Origin: Siculibacillus lacustris
Lineage (GTDB): Bacteria > Pseudomonadota > Alphaproteobacteria > Rhizobiales > Ancalomicrobiaceae
DNA length: 64,000 nt
Assembly (NCBI RefSeq): GCF_004328075.1
Contig: NZ_SJFN01000002.1
Span: forward strand, 1 to 64,000
Direction: 5' to 3'
Part shown: one piece after another, positions 9,199 to 17,571 of the stretch
How the letters are laid out: every line of letters begins with the position of its first letter
Position numbering within the stretch: position 1 is the first letter of the stretch
Position numbers and translations under genes: made by a program
The notes under the pieces: generated by a model
Told to the model about the DNA's origin: nothing
Database searches by the model: none
Seen by the model: only the letters and a program-made list of their open reading frames with translations

Positions 9199-10572
9199 AT
9201 GGTCGATACCGCGGGCGACGTCACGCGCCCCCTCCTGACGTTCTACGGTGACGACTTCACCGGGTCCACCGACGCGCTGGAAGCGGTGGCGATGGCCGGC
9301 GCACCGGCGATGCTGTTCCTCGAACCGCCGAGCCCGGCGGATCTGGCGCGGTTTCCCGGGCTCGCGGCGATCGGCGTGGCCGGCACCAGCCGCAGCGAGA
9401 GCCCGGCGTGGATGGACGCCCACCTGCCGGCGATCTTCGAGAAGCTCAAGGCGCTGGGCGCGCCGCTGCTCCACTACAAGACCTGCTCGACCTTCGATTC
9501 GGCACCTGACGTCGGCAACATCGGCCGCGCCGCGGAGATCGGCCGGCGGATCTTCGGCGGCTCGGTGCCCTGTGTGGTCGGTGTGGTGCGTCACAAGCGC
9601 TATGTGGTGTTCTCCAACCTGTTCGCGGCCGGCAGCATCTCGGCGGCGCGCGAGATCTTCCGCATCGATCGCCATCCGACCATGAGCCGTCACCCGGTGA
9701 CGCCGATGGGCGAGGCCGACCTGCGCCGCCATCTCGCCGCTCAGACCGAGGCGTCGATCGCCGGCTTCGACTTCCCGTCGATGCTCGGGCCGGACGCCTC
9801 GGCGGAGTTCGAAGCGCTGGCGGCGACCCACGACATCGTGGTGCTCGACACCTTCGACGCCGCCACCACCCGCGCCGCCGGGCGCCTGCTCGGCGAACAC
9901 GGCGACCGCCGGCCGGCCTTCGTGATCGGCTCGTCGGGGGTCGAATATGCCCTGGTCGACCATCTGACCGCCAGCGGCCGCCTGCCGATCGCCCCGCCGC
10001 CGACCGCCCGCGGTCCGGTCGACAAGCTGATCGCCGGCTGCGGCAGTTGCTCGCCGATCACCGAAGCGCAGATCGCCTGGGCGGAAAATGCCGGTTTCGC
10101 GGTGATCGCTCTCGACACGGTCGGGCTGGTCGAGGACGACGGTCCCGCCCCCCGCGCCGCGGTGGTCGCGGCGATCGCCCGAGCGCTCGGCGATCATCCC
10201 GGCGTGGTGCTGCACACCGCGCGCGGCGGCGCCGACCCGCGCCTCGCCCCGACCCGGGAGGCGCTCGACCGGCGCGGCCTCGGGGCGCTCGACAGTTCGG
10301 CGGTGCTGGGCTCCGCGCTCGGGCGGATCCTGCGCGACGCGGTGGCGGCGACCGGGATCGGTCGGGTGGTGCTGGCCGGCGGCGACAGTTCCAGCCATGC
10401 GGTCTCGGCGATGGGGGTCGAGGCCCTGGCGGTCGCCGGGCCGCTGGTGCCGGGGGCGCCGCTGTGCCGGATCCATGCCGCCGAAGGAGCGATCGACGGC
10501 GTCGAGATCTCGTTGAAGGGCGGACAGGTCGGCGGGCCCGACTATTTCGCCCGGGTGATGGCCGGCCGATGA
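9199..10572 (+). CDS. Four-carbon acid sugar kinase (DUF1537 family)
   Basis: 457 residues. The N-terminal domain opens with FYGDDFTGSTDALEA, the substrate-binding signature of the family, and the C-terminal nucleotide-binding domain carries VVLAGGDSSSHA and VSLKGGQVGGPDYF-like ending (ISLKGGQVGGPDYFARV). Members phosphorylate C4 sugar acids such as D-threonate, D-erythronate or 3-oxo-tetronate at O4. With the divergent PdxA2-type dehydrogenase this gives a short route from a tetronate to dihydroxyacetone phosphate. The ATG at 9199 has GGGGAAGAG upstream; an in-frame ATG at 9135 is less well placed. Substrate stereochemistry cannot be read from the sequence. Confidence 0.87.
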   Translation: MVDTAGDVTRPLLTFYGDDFTGSTDALEAVAMAGAPAMLFLEPPSPADLARFPGLAAIGVAGTSRSESPAWMDAHLPAIFEKLKALGAPLLHYKTCSTFDSAPDVGNIGRAAEIGRRIFGGSVPCVVGVVRHKRYVVFSNLFAAGSISAAREIFRIDRHPTMSRHPVTPMGEADLRRHLAAQTEASIAGFDFPSMLGPDASAEFEALAATHDIVVLDTFDAATTRAAGRLLGEHGDRRPAFVIGSSGVEYALVDHLTASGRLPIAPPPTARGPVDKLIAGCGSCSPITEAQIAWAENAGFAVIALDTVGLVEDDGPAPRAAVVAAIARALGDHPGVVLHTARGGADPRLAPTREALDRRGLGALDSSAVLGSALGRILRDAVAATGIGRVVLAGGDSSSHAVSAMGVEALAVAGPLVPGAPLCRIHAAEGAIDGVEISLKGGQVGGPDYFARVMAGR

Positions 10573-10600
10573 GGGCGGGAACAGGCGAGCGGGGAAGACC

Positions 10601-11359
10601 ATGAGACTCGACGAACGTCGCCGCGCCATCGTCGCGGCGGTCCAGAACGAGAAGACCGTGCAACTCGACGAGCTCGCCGAGCGCTTCGCCGTCAGCCGCA
10701 TGACCATCCACCGCGATCTCGACTATCTCGAGAGCCGCGGGCTGCTGCGCAAGGACCGCGGCAGCGCCACCGCCGAGAGTTCGCTGCTGTTCGAGAGCAA
10801 TTTCCATTACCGCGCCCAGATGGACCTGCCCGAGAAACGAGCGCTGGCCAAGGCGGCGCGGGCGCTGATCGAGCCGGGCAACGTGATCATGCTCGACGAC
10901 AGCACCACCACCCTGATGATCTGCGACGAGCTCGAGACCATCGAGCACGTCACGGTGATCTCCAATTCGCTGGCGGTGTGCGAGCGGCTGCGGTCGCAGA
11001 CCAACGTGCAACTGGTGATGACCGGCGGCAATTACGTCGACACGCTGCAGGGCTTCTACGGGCTGATCTGCGAACAGACGCTGCATCGGCTGCGCGCCGA
11101 CTGGGCCTTCCTGTCGGCGCCGGCGGCGATCGGCACCGCGCTCTACCACCAGGACCAGGAAGTCGTGCGGATGAAGCGCGCCCTGATGGCTTCCGCCGAG
11201 CGTTCAGTCCTGCTGCTGACCTCGCCGAAGTTCACGACTCGGGCCCTCAACCACTTCGCCGACATCACCGAATTCCAGCGCATCTTCATCGATCGCCGCC
11301 TCGACGAGGCCTCGGCACAGCGCCTGCGCCAGGCGGGCATCCCGTTCGACCTCGTCTGA
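10601..11359 (+). CDS. DeoR-family transcriptional regulator
   Basis: 252 residues: an N-terminal winged helix-turn-helix (recognition region RFAVSRMTIHRDLDYLESRG) followed by the phosphosugar-binding DeoR C-terminal domain with VIMLDDSTTT and VISNSLAV. The ATG at 10601 follows GGGGAAG. It lies 28 bp after the kinase and 14 bp before the aldolase, so it is co-transcribed with its likely targets. The family usually represses until a phosphorylated pathway intermediate binds. The inverted repeat at 9074-9095 is a plausible operator. Confidence 0.88.
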   Translation: MRLDERRRAIVAAVQNEKTVQLDELAERFAVSRMTIHRDLDYLESRGLLRKDRGSATAESSLLFESNFHYRAQMDLPEKRALAKAARALIEPGNVIMLDDSTTTLMICDELETIEHVTVISNSLAVCERLRSQTNVQLVMTGGNYVDTLQGFYGLICEQTLHRLRADWAFLSAPAAIGTALYHQDQEVVRMKRALMASAERSVLLLTSPKFTTRALNHFADITEFQRIFIDRRLDEASAQRLRQAGIPFDLV

Positions 11360-11373
11360 CAGAAAGAGTTCCC

Positions 11374-12234
11374 ATGCCGCAGTCCCTGGGCAAGAAGATT
11401 CGCCTCTCCCGCCTCCTCGATCCCAAGTCGGGGCGCGGCTTCTGCATCGCCTTCGACCATGCGCTGCAACTCGGCCCCTGCCCCGGGCTCGAGACGCCGG
11501 AGGCGACGCTCGATCAGATGGCGGAGGCCGGCGTCGATGCGGTGATCCTGCCGCTCGGCTCGGCCCGGCACTATGGGCCGCGGCTCGCCGCCAACCGCGG
11601 CCCCGGCCTGATCCTGCGCCTCGACCAGACCACGATGTGGCGCGAGGGCACGCCGCTCGCCTATCCCGACGGCCACACGAGGCTGGTCGCCTCGGTCGAC
11701 GACGCGGTGGCGGCCGGCGCCGAAGCGGTGATCACCTATTGCTTCTTCGCGCCCAACGATCCGGCGCTCGAGACCGCGGCGATCCGCGACAACGCCGCGG
11801 TCAACGCCGAAGCCCGCGCCGCCGGCATGATCCACATCGTCGAGACCATGGGCGCGCGGTCGGCCAAGGCGGTCGACATCCACGACGGCGAGTTCGTGCG
11901 CTTCCATGTGCGGATCGGCATCGAGCTCGGCGCCGACGTGATCAAGACCGACTGGCCGGGCAGCGTCGCGGCGCTGCGGCGGATCGTCGGCGAATCGCCG
12001 GTGCCGGTGATGCTGGCGGGCGGGCCGGGGTCGGGCTCGGACCGCGGCACGCTGGAGCTGGTCCACGGCATCATCGGGGCCGGCGCCGCCGGCATCCTGT
12101 TCGGCCGTTCGATCTTCCAGGCGCGCGAGCCGCTGGCGGTGATGAAGGCCTGTCGGGCGATCATCCACGCCGGCGCCTCGGTCGACGAGGCGATCGACGG
12201 TGCGGGCTTCGCGCGCCGGCCGGAAGCCGCCTGA
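11374..12234 (+). CDS. Class I aldolase, DhnA/archaeal FBA-LsrF type
   Basis: 286 residues with TIM-barrel features of the DhnA family: GFCIAFDHALQLG near residue 24, VIKTDWPGS with the likely Schiff-base lysine near residue 190, and a phosphate-binding end MLAGGPGSGSD and AAGILFGRSIFQ. It follows the DeoR gene by 14 bp and a terminator closes the unit. In the known threonate/erythronate pathways the PdxA2 step already yields dihydroxyacetone phosphate, so this enzyme may act on a longer chain or a different product. Its precise substrate is not known. Confidence 0.78.
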   Translation: MPQSLGKKIRLSRLLDPKSGRGFCIAFDHALQLGPCPGLETPEATLDQMAEAGVDAVILPLGSARHYGPRLAANRGPGLILRLDQTTMWREGTPLAYPDGHTRLVASVDDAVAAGAEAVITYCFFAPNDPALETAAIRDNAAVNAEARAAGMIHIVETMGARSAKAVDIHDGEFVRFHVRIGIELGADVIKTDWPGSVAALRRIVGESPVPVMLAGGPGSGSDRGTLELVHGIIGAGAAGILFGRSIFQAREPLAVMKACRAIIHAGASVDEAIDGAGFARRPEAA

Positions 12235-12260
12235 CCCGGCGACCGATCGGAGCCTGAAGA

Positions 12261-12293
12261 ACGAGGGGCGATGCCGGCGGCACCGCCCCTCGT
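12261..12293 (+). terminator. Terminator hairpin after the aldolase gene
   Basis: A perfect 10-bp stem ACGAGGGGCG / CGCCCCTCGT with a 13-nt loop starts 26 bp after the aldolase stop codon and is followed by a short pyrimidine stretch CGCTTTC. Confidence 0.65.
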
Positions 12294-12387
12294 CGCTTTC
12301 GGGCCTCCCCGGCGGCGCGCGCGGGGGCAGCAGGTCGGCGGAGCATTGGACCCGTGCCGTAGGCCGCTTCCCCCCCATCCCGCTTCG

Positions 12388-12495
12388 CCGTCACTCCCGG
12401 CGAGCGAAGCGAGGGAAGGGAGCCCACGGGACCATCAACTCGTTGAAAAGGCTGGATCCCCCTCCCGGCGCGTGCCGCGCCGCCGGGGATGACGG
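12388..12495. repeat. Dispersed intergenic palindromic repeat, copy A
   Basis: A REP-like imperfect palindrome. The left part has CGTCACTCCCGGCGAGC then GAGGGAAGGGAG; the right part has CTGGATCCCC and ends in GCCGGGGATGACGG, so the ends are inverted copies of each other. A related copy occurs at 42290-42425 with the same blocks in the same order but a different centre. It sits between two terminators in non-coding DNA. Confidence 0.65.
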
Positions 12496-12581
12496 CCGTG
12501 CGTGGACCGCGCTTCCCTCTCCGGGCGGCCCCGTCGCGGGCCTCCGGGCGACTTCTCCTGAAGCCGACGCTCGAATGAGAA

Positions 12582-12607
12582 AGCCCGCGACGGTGGCGTC
12601 GCGGGCT
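12582..12607 (-). terminator. Rho-independent terminator of the TRAP operon
   Basis: An 11-bp perfect stem AGCCCGCGACG / CGTCGCGGGCT with a 4-nt loop lies 48 bp downstream of the TRAP permease stop codon. On the minus strand the stem is followed by TTTCTCATT, giving the T-rich tail expected of an intrinsic terminator. Confidence 0.75.
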
Positions 12608-12654
12608 CTCTCGTCTTGGTTTCGCGCCGTCGGACCGCGGCCCGACGGGAGCGC

Positions 12655-14529
12655 TCAGAGATGCGGCCGCGACAGCCAGGGCACCGCGGCGACGATGATC
12701 GCGGCGACGAACAGGGCGGTCATGTAGGGCCAGATGGCGCGCATCGCCTTGTCGGGATCGACGCGGCCGATGGCGCAGGCCTGGTAGAAGCCGATGCCGA
12801 GCGGCGGCGTGAACAGACCGAGGCTCATCGACAGGACCATCATGATCGCATAGTGCACCGGGTCGATCCCCAGATCATGGGCGATCGGGAACAAGAGCGG
12901 CGCGAACACGACGATCGCCGGGATGCCCTCGAGCACGCTGCCGAGGACGGCGAAGACGACGATCGACAGCGCCATGAAGCCGGCGGCGCCGCCCGGCATC
13001 TGCGCCATGGCATGGGCGAGCTGCTGGGAGAAGCCGGACTGGGTCAGCGCCCAGGCCATGGCGGTGGCACAGCCGAGGATGATCATGATCGCGCCGGAGA
13101 GCGCCAGCGTGTCGCAGAGCATCGGCCACACCCGATCGAGCGGGAAGCGGCGGAACACCAGTACCGCGACCAGCACGGTGTAGACCACGCCGAGGGTCGA
13201 GACCTCGGTCGCGGTGGCGACGCCGGAGACCACCGCCCAGCGGATCAGGGCGAGCAGCAGCAGCGCCGGAATCGAAGTGACCAGCGCCTTGACGATCTGG
13301 TTCCACGAGGCACGTTCGGCGTGGGTGACGTCTTCGCGGCGCGAGCGCAGGAAGGCGACGAGGACCAGACCGAGGGCGCCGACCGCCGCCGGCAGGAGAC
13401 CGCCGGTGAACAGCGCGGCGATCGACACGCCGGTGACCGAGCCGACGGTGATCAACACGATCGACGGCGGGATGGTCTCGGCCATGGCGGCCGACGACGA
13501 CAGGAGGCCGATCAGCTCGCCCGGCTCCTTGCCGCGCCGCTGCATCTCGGGCAGCAGCACCGGGGCGATCGCCGCCATGTCGGCGGCCTTCGAACCGGAG
13601 ATGCCGGAGACCAGATACATCGCGCCGATCAGCACATAGGACAGGCCGCCCTTGAAGTGGCCGACCAGCACGACCAGCAGGTTGACCAGGGCCGCGGCGA
13701 TGCCGGTGACCTCGATCAAGAGGCCGAGCAGCACGAACAGCGGGATCGACAGGAGCACGAAGGTCGACATGCCCTCGTCCATGCGGCTGATGACGATGCT
13801 CTCGGGCATGAAGGTCATGAAGCGCAGATAGACGGTGGTGGCGAGACCGAAGGCGAAGGCGATCGGGGCGCCGCCGAGCACCAGCGCGGTGACGCCGATG
13901 CCGAAGAACACCACGAGATTCCAGTTCTCCATGTCCTGCAGTTGCGGCAGGAACAGTTGGAGCAGGCCGCCGCAGACCGCGATCAGCACCACGGCGATGA
14001 TCACGTCGAGGAGTTTCGACGTCTGGATCAGCTGCAACACGGCGATCACCAGCATCAGCGTGGTGCCGGTGAGGATCGCCGCCGAGCGGACCGCGTCGGG
14101 CAGATGCAGGGCCGGGGTGGTGATCAGCATCTGATCGACGGCGTGTTCCAAGGCGGGCGCGACGGTCAGGCCGAGGAACAGGATCACCGCGGCCGACGAG
14201 ATGGTCTCGATGCGGGCGCGCCAGGGCGCCTTCAGGAGGCCGGCGATCACCGTCAGGCGCATGTGGGCGCCGCGGTGCTGCGCGACCACGGCGCCGAGCA
14301 TGCACAGCCAGAGGAACAGGATGGAGGCGAGTTCGTCCGACCAGACCAACGGCTTGTGCAGACCGTATCGGAAGGTGACACCGGCGAAGAGTACGACGAC
14401 CTCGACCACGACGAGGATGGCACCCGGGACTTCCGTCACCAGAGCGATCCCCCGCTCGAGGCGCCCGCAGGCGGCCTTCAGGGCGGCGAACCCGCCGGAC
14501 GAGAGATCCGACGGGTTGGCGTTGTTCAT
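12655..14529 (-). CDS. TRAP transporter, fused small and large membrane subunits (DctQM type)
   Basis: A 624-residue inner-membrane protein. The first ~190 residues form the DctQ-like four-helix subunit (WSDELASILFLWLCMLGAVV), and the remainder the DctM-like subunit with about 12 segments (PIAFAFGLATTVYL, GLFTPPLGIGFYQACAIG). TRAP systems take up organic acids, including sialic acid, using the Na+ gradient. Fusion of Q and M is also seen in sialic-acid SiaQM but is not diagnostic. It starts 4 nt after the binding-protein gene, with which it forms an operon. Confidence 0.9.
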   Translation of the reverse strand: MNNANPSDLSSGGFAALKAACGRLERGIALVTEVPGAILVVVEVVVLFAGVTFRYGLHKPLVWSDELASILFLWLCMLGAVVAQHRGAHMRLTVIAGLLKAPWRARIETISSAAVILFLGLTVAPALEHAVDQMLITTPALHLPDAVRSAAILTGTTLMLVIAVLQLIQTSKLLDVIIAVVLIAVCGGLLQLFLPQLQDMENWNLVVFFGIGVTALVLGGAPIAFAFGLATTVYLRFMTFMPESIVISRMDEGMSTFVLLSIPLFVLLGLLIEVTGIAAALVNLLVVLVGHFKGGLSYVLIGAMYLVSGISGSKAADMAAIAPVLLPEMQRRGKEPGELIGLLSSSAAMAETIPPSIVLITVGSVTGVSIAALFTGGLLPAAVGALGLVLVAFLRSRREDVTHAERASWNQIVKALVTSIPALLLLALIRWAVVSGVATATEVSTLGVVYTVLVAVLVFRRFPLDRVWPMLCDTLALSGAIMIILGCATAMAWALTQSGFSQQLAHAMAQMPGGAAGFMALSIVVFAVLGSVLEGIPAIVVFAPLLFPIAHDLGIDPVHYAIMMVLSMSLGLFTPPLGIGFYQACAIGRVDPDKAMRAIWPYMTALFVAAIIVAAVPWLSRPHL

Positions 14530-14533
14530 GGGA

Positions 14534-15553
14534 TCACCCGAGCTTTCCGACGTATTTCTCGAGACGCGTCCAGGCTTCGTCGCCGAACTTCTCGTGCCAC
14601 TGGGCGTAGAAGCCCTTGGCCTTCAGAACTTCGCGGAACGGGGCCGGGTCGGGCGCATTGAAGACCATGCCCTTGGATTCCAGATCGGCCTTGACCGACG
14701 AGTTCATCTTGGCGATGTCCTCGCGCTGCTTGATGCCGGACTCGTTCAGGGCGCCTTCGGCGATCTTGCGCACGTCTTCCGGCAGCCGCGACCAGGTCTT
14801 GCCCGAGGCGATGAACAGGAAGCCGTCCCAGATGTGGTTGGTCAGCATGCCGTATTTCTGGACCTCGTAGAGTTTCGCGGTCTGAAGGATCGGCAGCGGG
14901 TTTTCCTGGGCGTCGATCACCTTGGTCTGCAGCGCGGTGTAGACTTCGGAGAACTGCATCGGGGTCGGGGCGGCGCCGAGCGACTGGAACAGGCTGATCG
15001 ACAGCGGGCTGACCGGAACGCGGATCTTGATGCCGGCGAGATCGTCGGGGGTCACCACCGGCTTGGCCGAAGTGGTGAGCTGACGGAAGCCGTTGTCCCA
15101 CACGTTCTTCATCATGTGCAGACCGACCTTCTCGATCTCGGCGCCGACATAGGCACCGAGGTCACCGTCCATGGCGGCCCACACCTTGTCGTAGCTCGGG
15201 AAGGCGAAGCCGACGGCGTTGATCGGCGCCGAGGGCACCAGGGTGGCGATCACCAGGGCCGAGGGCGTGAAGAAGTCGATGGCGCCGGAGCGGACCTGAT
15301 TCAACATGTCGGTGTCGCCACCGAGCTGGTTGTTCGGGAAGATCCGGATGTCGAGGTCGCCGTTGGTCGCCGCCCGGATGCGGTCGGCGGCTTCCGCCGC
15401 ACGCACGTTCAGCGGGTGGGTCAGCGGCAGATTGTTCCCGTACTTGTAGGTGAATTTGGCGGCGGCGCGAGCGCTCACCCAGGGCATCGCCAGGGTGGCG
15501 GGAACCGCCAGGGCGGCCGTCTTGATGAGGGTGCGGCGGCTGAAGTCGGGCAT
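14534..15553 (-). CDS. TRAP transporter periplasmic binding protein (DctP family)
   Basis: 339 residues from the ATG at 15553. An in-frame ATG at 15571 overlaps the GGGGAGA ribosome-binding site, so the inner start is preferred. The leader contains SRRTLIKTAALAVPATL, a twin-arginine signal, so the protein is probably exported folded. The mature part has the DctP pattern, including IRVPVSPLSISLFQSLGAAP with the conserved arginine that binds the ligand carboxylate, and QENPLP. The ligand is therefore likely a carboxylic acid; which one is not visible. Confidence 0.88.
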   Translation of the reverse strand: MPDFSRRTLIKTAALAVPATLAMPWVSARAAAKFTYKYGNNLPLTHPLNVRAAEAADRIRAATNGDLDIRIFPNNQLGGDTDMLNQVRSGAIDFFTPSALVIATLVPSAPINAVGFAFPSYDKVWAAMDGDLGAYVGAEIEKVGLHMMKNVWDNGFRQLTTSAKPVVTPDDLAGIKIRVPVSPLSISLFQSLGAAPTPMQFSEVYTALQTKVIDAQENPLPILQTAKLYEVQKYGMLTNHIWDGFLFIASGKTWSRLPEDVRKIAEGALNESGIKQREDIAKMNSSVKADLESKGMVFNAPDPAPFREVLKAKGFYAQWHEKFGDEAWTRLEKYVGKLG

Positions 15554-15677
15554 CGCGATTTCTCTCCCCATTGAGTTCTCTTATGGGAATGTAACATAGT
15601 CCGTGATACCAATGTTGTCTACCGATGTTCGATTTGTTAGAAAACGGGTGCGACACGTCGTCAATGGGAGTTCGGGC

Positions 15678-16235
15678 ATGAGCAGGCTGTTCGGAGAGAT
15701 CCGCCAGATCGGGTATGTCGTGAAGGATATCGAAGCGGCCATGAAGCACTGGTCCGAGGTCCTCGGAATCGGTCCGTGGTACTACGCCGAGAAGATCGTC
15801 GATCGCGACTTCTATTACCGGGGACAGCCGTCGCCGATCGAGCGGTCGGTGGCGCTCGCCAATTCCGGATTCATCCAGATGGAACTGGTTCAACAGCGCA
15901 ACCGGGCGCCATCGATGTATCTCGACTTCCTCGACGCCGGAAACACCGGCGTGCAGCACTTCGCCTACTGGACCACCACGTTCGACGAGCACATGGCCCG
16001 CGCCACCGCGGCCGGCATGACCGTCGGCATGGGCGGTCAGGTCGGGGCCAACGGCCGCTACGTCTATTTCGATTGCGAGACCCATCCGGGCACGGTGATC
16101 GAGCTCTCGGAGGTCAACGGACCGAAGGGAGCGCTGTTCGAGACGATCCGCAAGGCGAGCATCGACTGGGACGGCCGTGATCCGATCCGACCCTTCCCGG
16201 ACCTCAACGCCAAGACCACGCCCGCGTCCTCCTGA
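15678..16235 (+). CDS. VOC (glyoxalase/dioxygenase-fold) family protein
   Basis: 185 residues from the ATG at 15678; an upstream in-frame ATG at 15603 adds a sequence unlike the family. It starts with the typical vicinal-oxygen-chelate strand IRQIGYVVKDIEAAMKHW and has a second module around GVQHFAYWTT and GTVIELSEVN, giving candidate metal ligands His and Glu. The group includes methylmalonyl-CoA epimerase-like and glyoxalase-like enzymes. It diverges from the TRAP operon by 124 bp, so both may respond to the same regulator. Specific reaction unknown. Confidence 0.75.
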   Translation: MSRLFGEIRQIGYVVKDIEAAMKHWSEVLGIGPWYYAEKIVDRDFYYRGQPSPIERSVALANSGFIQMELVQQRNRAPSMYLDFLDAGNTGVQHFAYWTTTFDEHMARATAAGMTVGMGGQVGANGRYVYFDCETHPGTVIELSEVNGPKGALFETIRKASIDWDGRDPIRPFPDLNAKTTPASS

Positions 16236-16249
16236 GACCGGGAATGGTT

Positions 16250-16288
16250 GCGCCCGGGGGCGTCGACGGCCCCCGGGTGCGCTTTCTT
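16250..16288. terminator. Terminator between the VOC gene and the sialidase-like gene
   Basis: A long GC hairpin, GCGCCCGGGGGC (16250-16261) pairing with GCCCCCGGG-T-GCGC (16269-16282, one bulged T), is followed by TTTCTT on the plus strand. It lies 14 bp after the VOC stop and 25 bp from the convergent gene's stop, so it may serve both. Confidence 0.65.
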
Positions 16289-16313
16289 CGAGAGTGATCG
16301 GTGTCGCGCGGCC

Positions 16314-17495
16314 TCAGGCGGCCGGCGGATCGAAGGCGAGATGTTTGATCGCCTTGCGGAACCAAGTGTAGGCGACGTGGATGCGGCCGTCGGCGGTCTG
16401 GACGATCGACGGATAGGAGAGTTCGCGGTTCTTGCTCTCCTTGGAATTGTTCGACATGCAGTAGCCGTCGCCCTCCTCCAGATCGATGCGCAGCGGCCAG
16501 GTGCGACCCTCGTCGGCGGAGATCGACAGGGTCATCGGCGCCCGCGGCGCTCCCCAGAAGGCGGTCGGCGCGGCCGGATCGGTCGCCACCGGCGCAGCGG
16601 CACCGGCCTCCGGATCCTCGATCTCGTCGTAGAGCGACAGCCGCCGTTCGCGGGCATCGAGCCGGCTCGCCCAGTTGTGGACCATGGCGAGGCGACCGTC
16701 GGCGAGGCGGACCGCCTGGATCGAGGCGTTGTTGTTGGGCAGCGCCAGATTCTCGGGTGCAGTCCAGGTCTCGCCGCCGTCCTCGGAGCGCGAGGCCCGG
16801 ACGTGATCGGCCCAGCGCGAGCGATAGAAGGCGACGAGCCGGTCGCCGCCGAGCGGCACGATGTTCATGTGCACCGCGCCGAGGCTGTCGGGCACTTCGA
16901 CGCGGCGCCCGTTGCGGCCCTGATCGGTGAGAATCGCCACCGCCGAGACGTCGTCGTCGCCGACCCAGGCGACGCCCGGCGTGGTGCGGCAGAGGAACAG
17001 CGGCAGCAGCCAAGCGCCGTCGCCGCGCACCACCACCGGCTGGCGGATGAAGGTGCCGGGCTCGTCGATCAGCGTATCGATCGGGCCCCAGTTGGCGCCG
17101 TGGTCGGTGCTGACCCGGGCGCGGACGATCGCGGTGTCCTGCCGGCCGGAGATCTGGGCCGTCCACAGGAGCCACAGCCGCCCGTCGGGGGCGGGAAACA
17201 GCACCGGATTCTGTTCCGAGCGGGTCGGATCGTCGGAGAGCTTGACCGGCTCGCTCCACCGCGTGCCGCCGGCCGGCAGACGCGAGAACCAGATCGAAAT
17301 GTCGGGGATACCTTCCTGGGTGCCGCCGAACCACACGCAGCCGAGGCTGCCGTCGGCGAGCGGCATCAGATTGGCGGCGTGGTTCTGGACGCAGGGCGAC
17401 GGGATCAGGGCCTCGGTGCCGGCGGCGATGCCGGTGTAGGAGCGCAGGATGCCGTCGCGCGGCGGATCGAGGGTGTCGAGCGTGTCGGTGGTCAT
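16314..17495 (-). CDS. Sialidase-fold (BNR/Asp-box) protein, cytoplasmic, function unassigned
   Basis: 393 residues forming a six-bladed propeller of the sialidase superfamily (BNR_2-like). Three Asp-boxes are visible: STDHGANWG, SEDGGETWT and SADEGRTWP, plus conserved blocks QNHAANLMPLADGSLGCVWF and DDPTRSEQNPVLFP. There is no signal peptide, so it should act in the cytoplasm on an imported substrate, unlike secreted sialidases. It is the last gene of an operon with a Na+/solute symporter and a DHDPS-family lyase. True sialidase activity, or another glycosidase or lyase activity, cannot be decided. Confidence 0.78.
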   Translation of the reverse strand: MTTDTLDTLDPPRDGILRSYTGIAAGTEALIPSPCVQNHAANLMPLADGSLGCVWFGGTQEGIPDISIWFSRLPAGGTRWSEPVKLSDDPTRSEQNPVLFPAPDGRLWLLWTAQISGRQDTAIVRARVSTDHGANWGPIDTLIDEPGTFIRQPVVVRGDGAWLLPLFLCRTTPGVAWVGDDDVSAVAILTDQGRNGRRVEVPDSLGAVHMNIVPLGGDRLVAFYRSRWADHVRASRSEDGGETWTAPENLALPNNNASIQAVRLADGRLAMVHNWASRLDARERRLSLYDEIEDPEAGAAAPVATDPAAPTAFWGAPRAPMTLSISADEGRTWPLRIDLEEGDGYCMSNNSKESKNRELSYPSIVQTADGRIHVAYTWFRKAIKHLAFDPPAA

Positions 17496-17571
17496 CGGCG
17501 CGGTCTCCGCGGAAGGGTCTGTGGGACGGCGGCCGTGGCCGCCGTCGGTCGTCGAGGTCCGCAGGACCGGT

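Noticed and set aside
4993..10572. Very long open frame (1,859 codons) on the plus strand
   Set aside because: Only its last part (9199-10572) is a real gene. The rest is antisense to the permease, binding-protein, kinase and pdxA2 genes and is low-complexity, an effect of very high GC.
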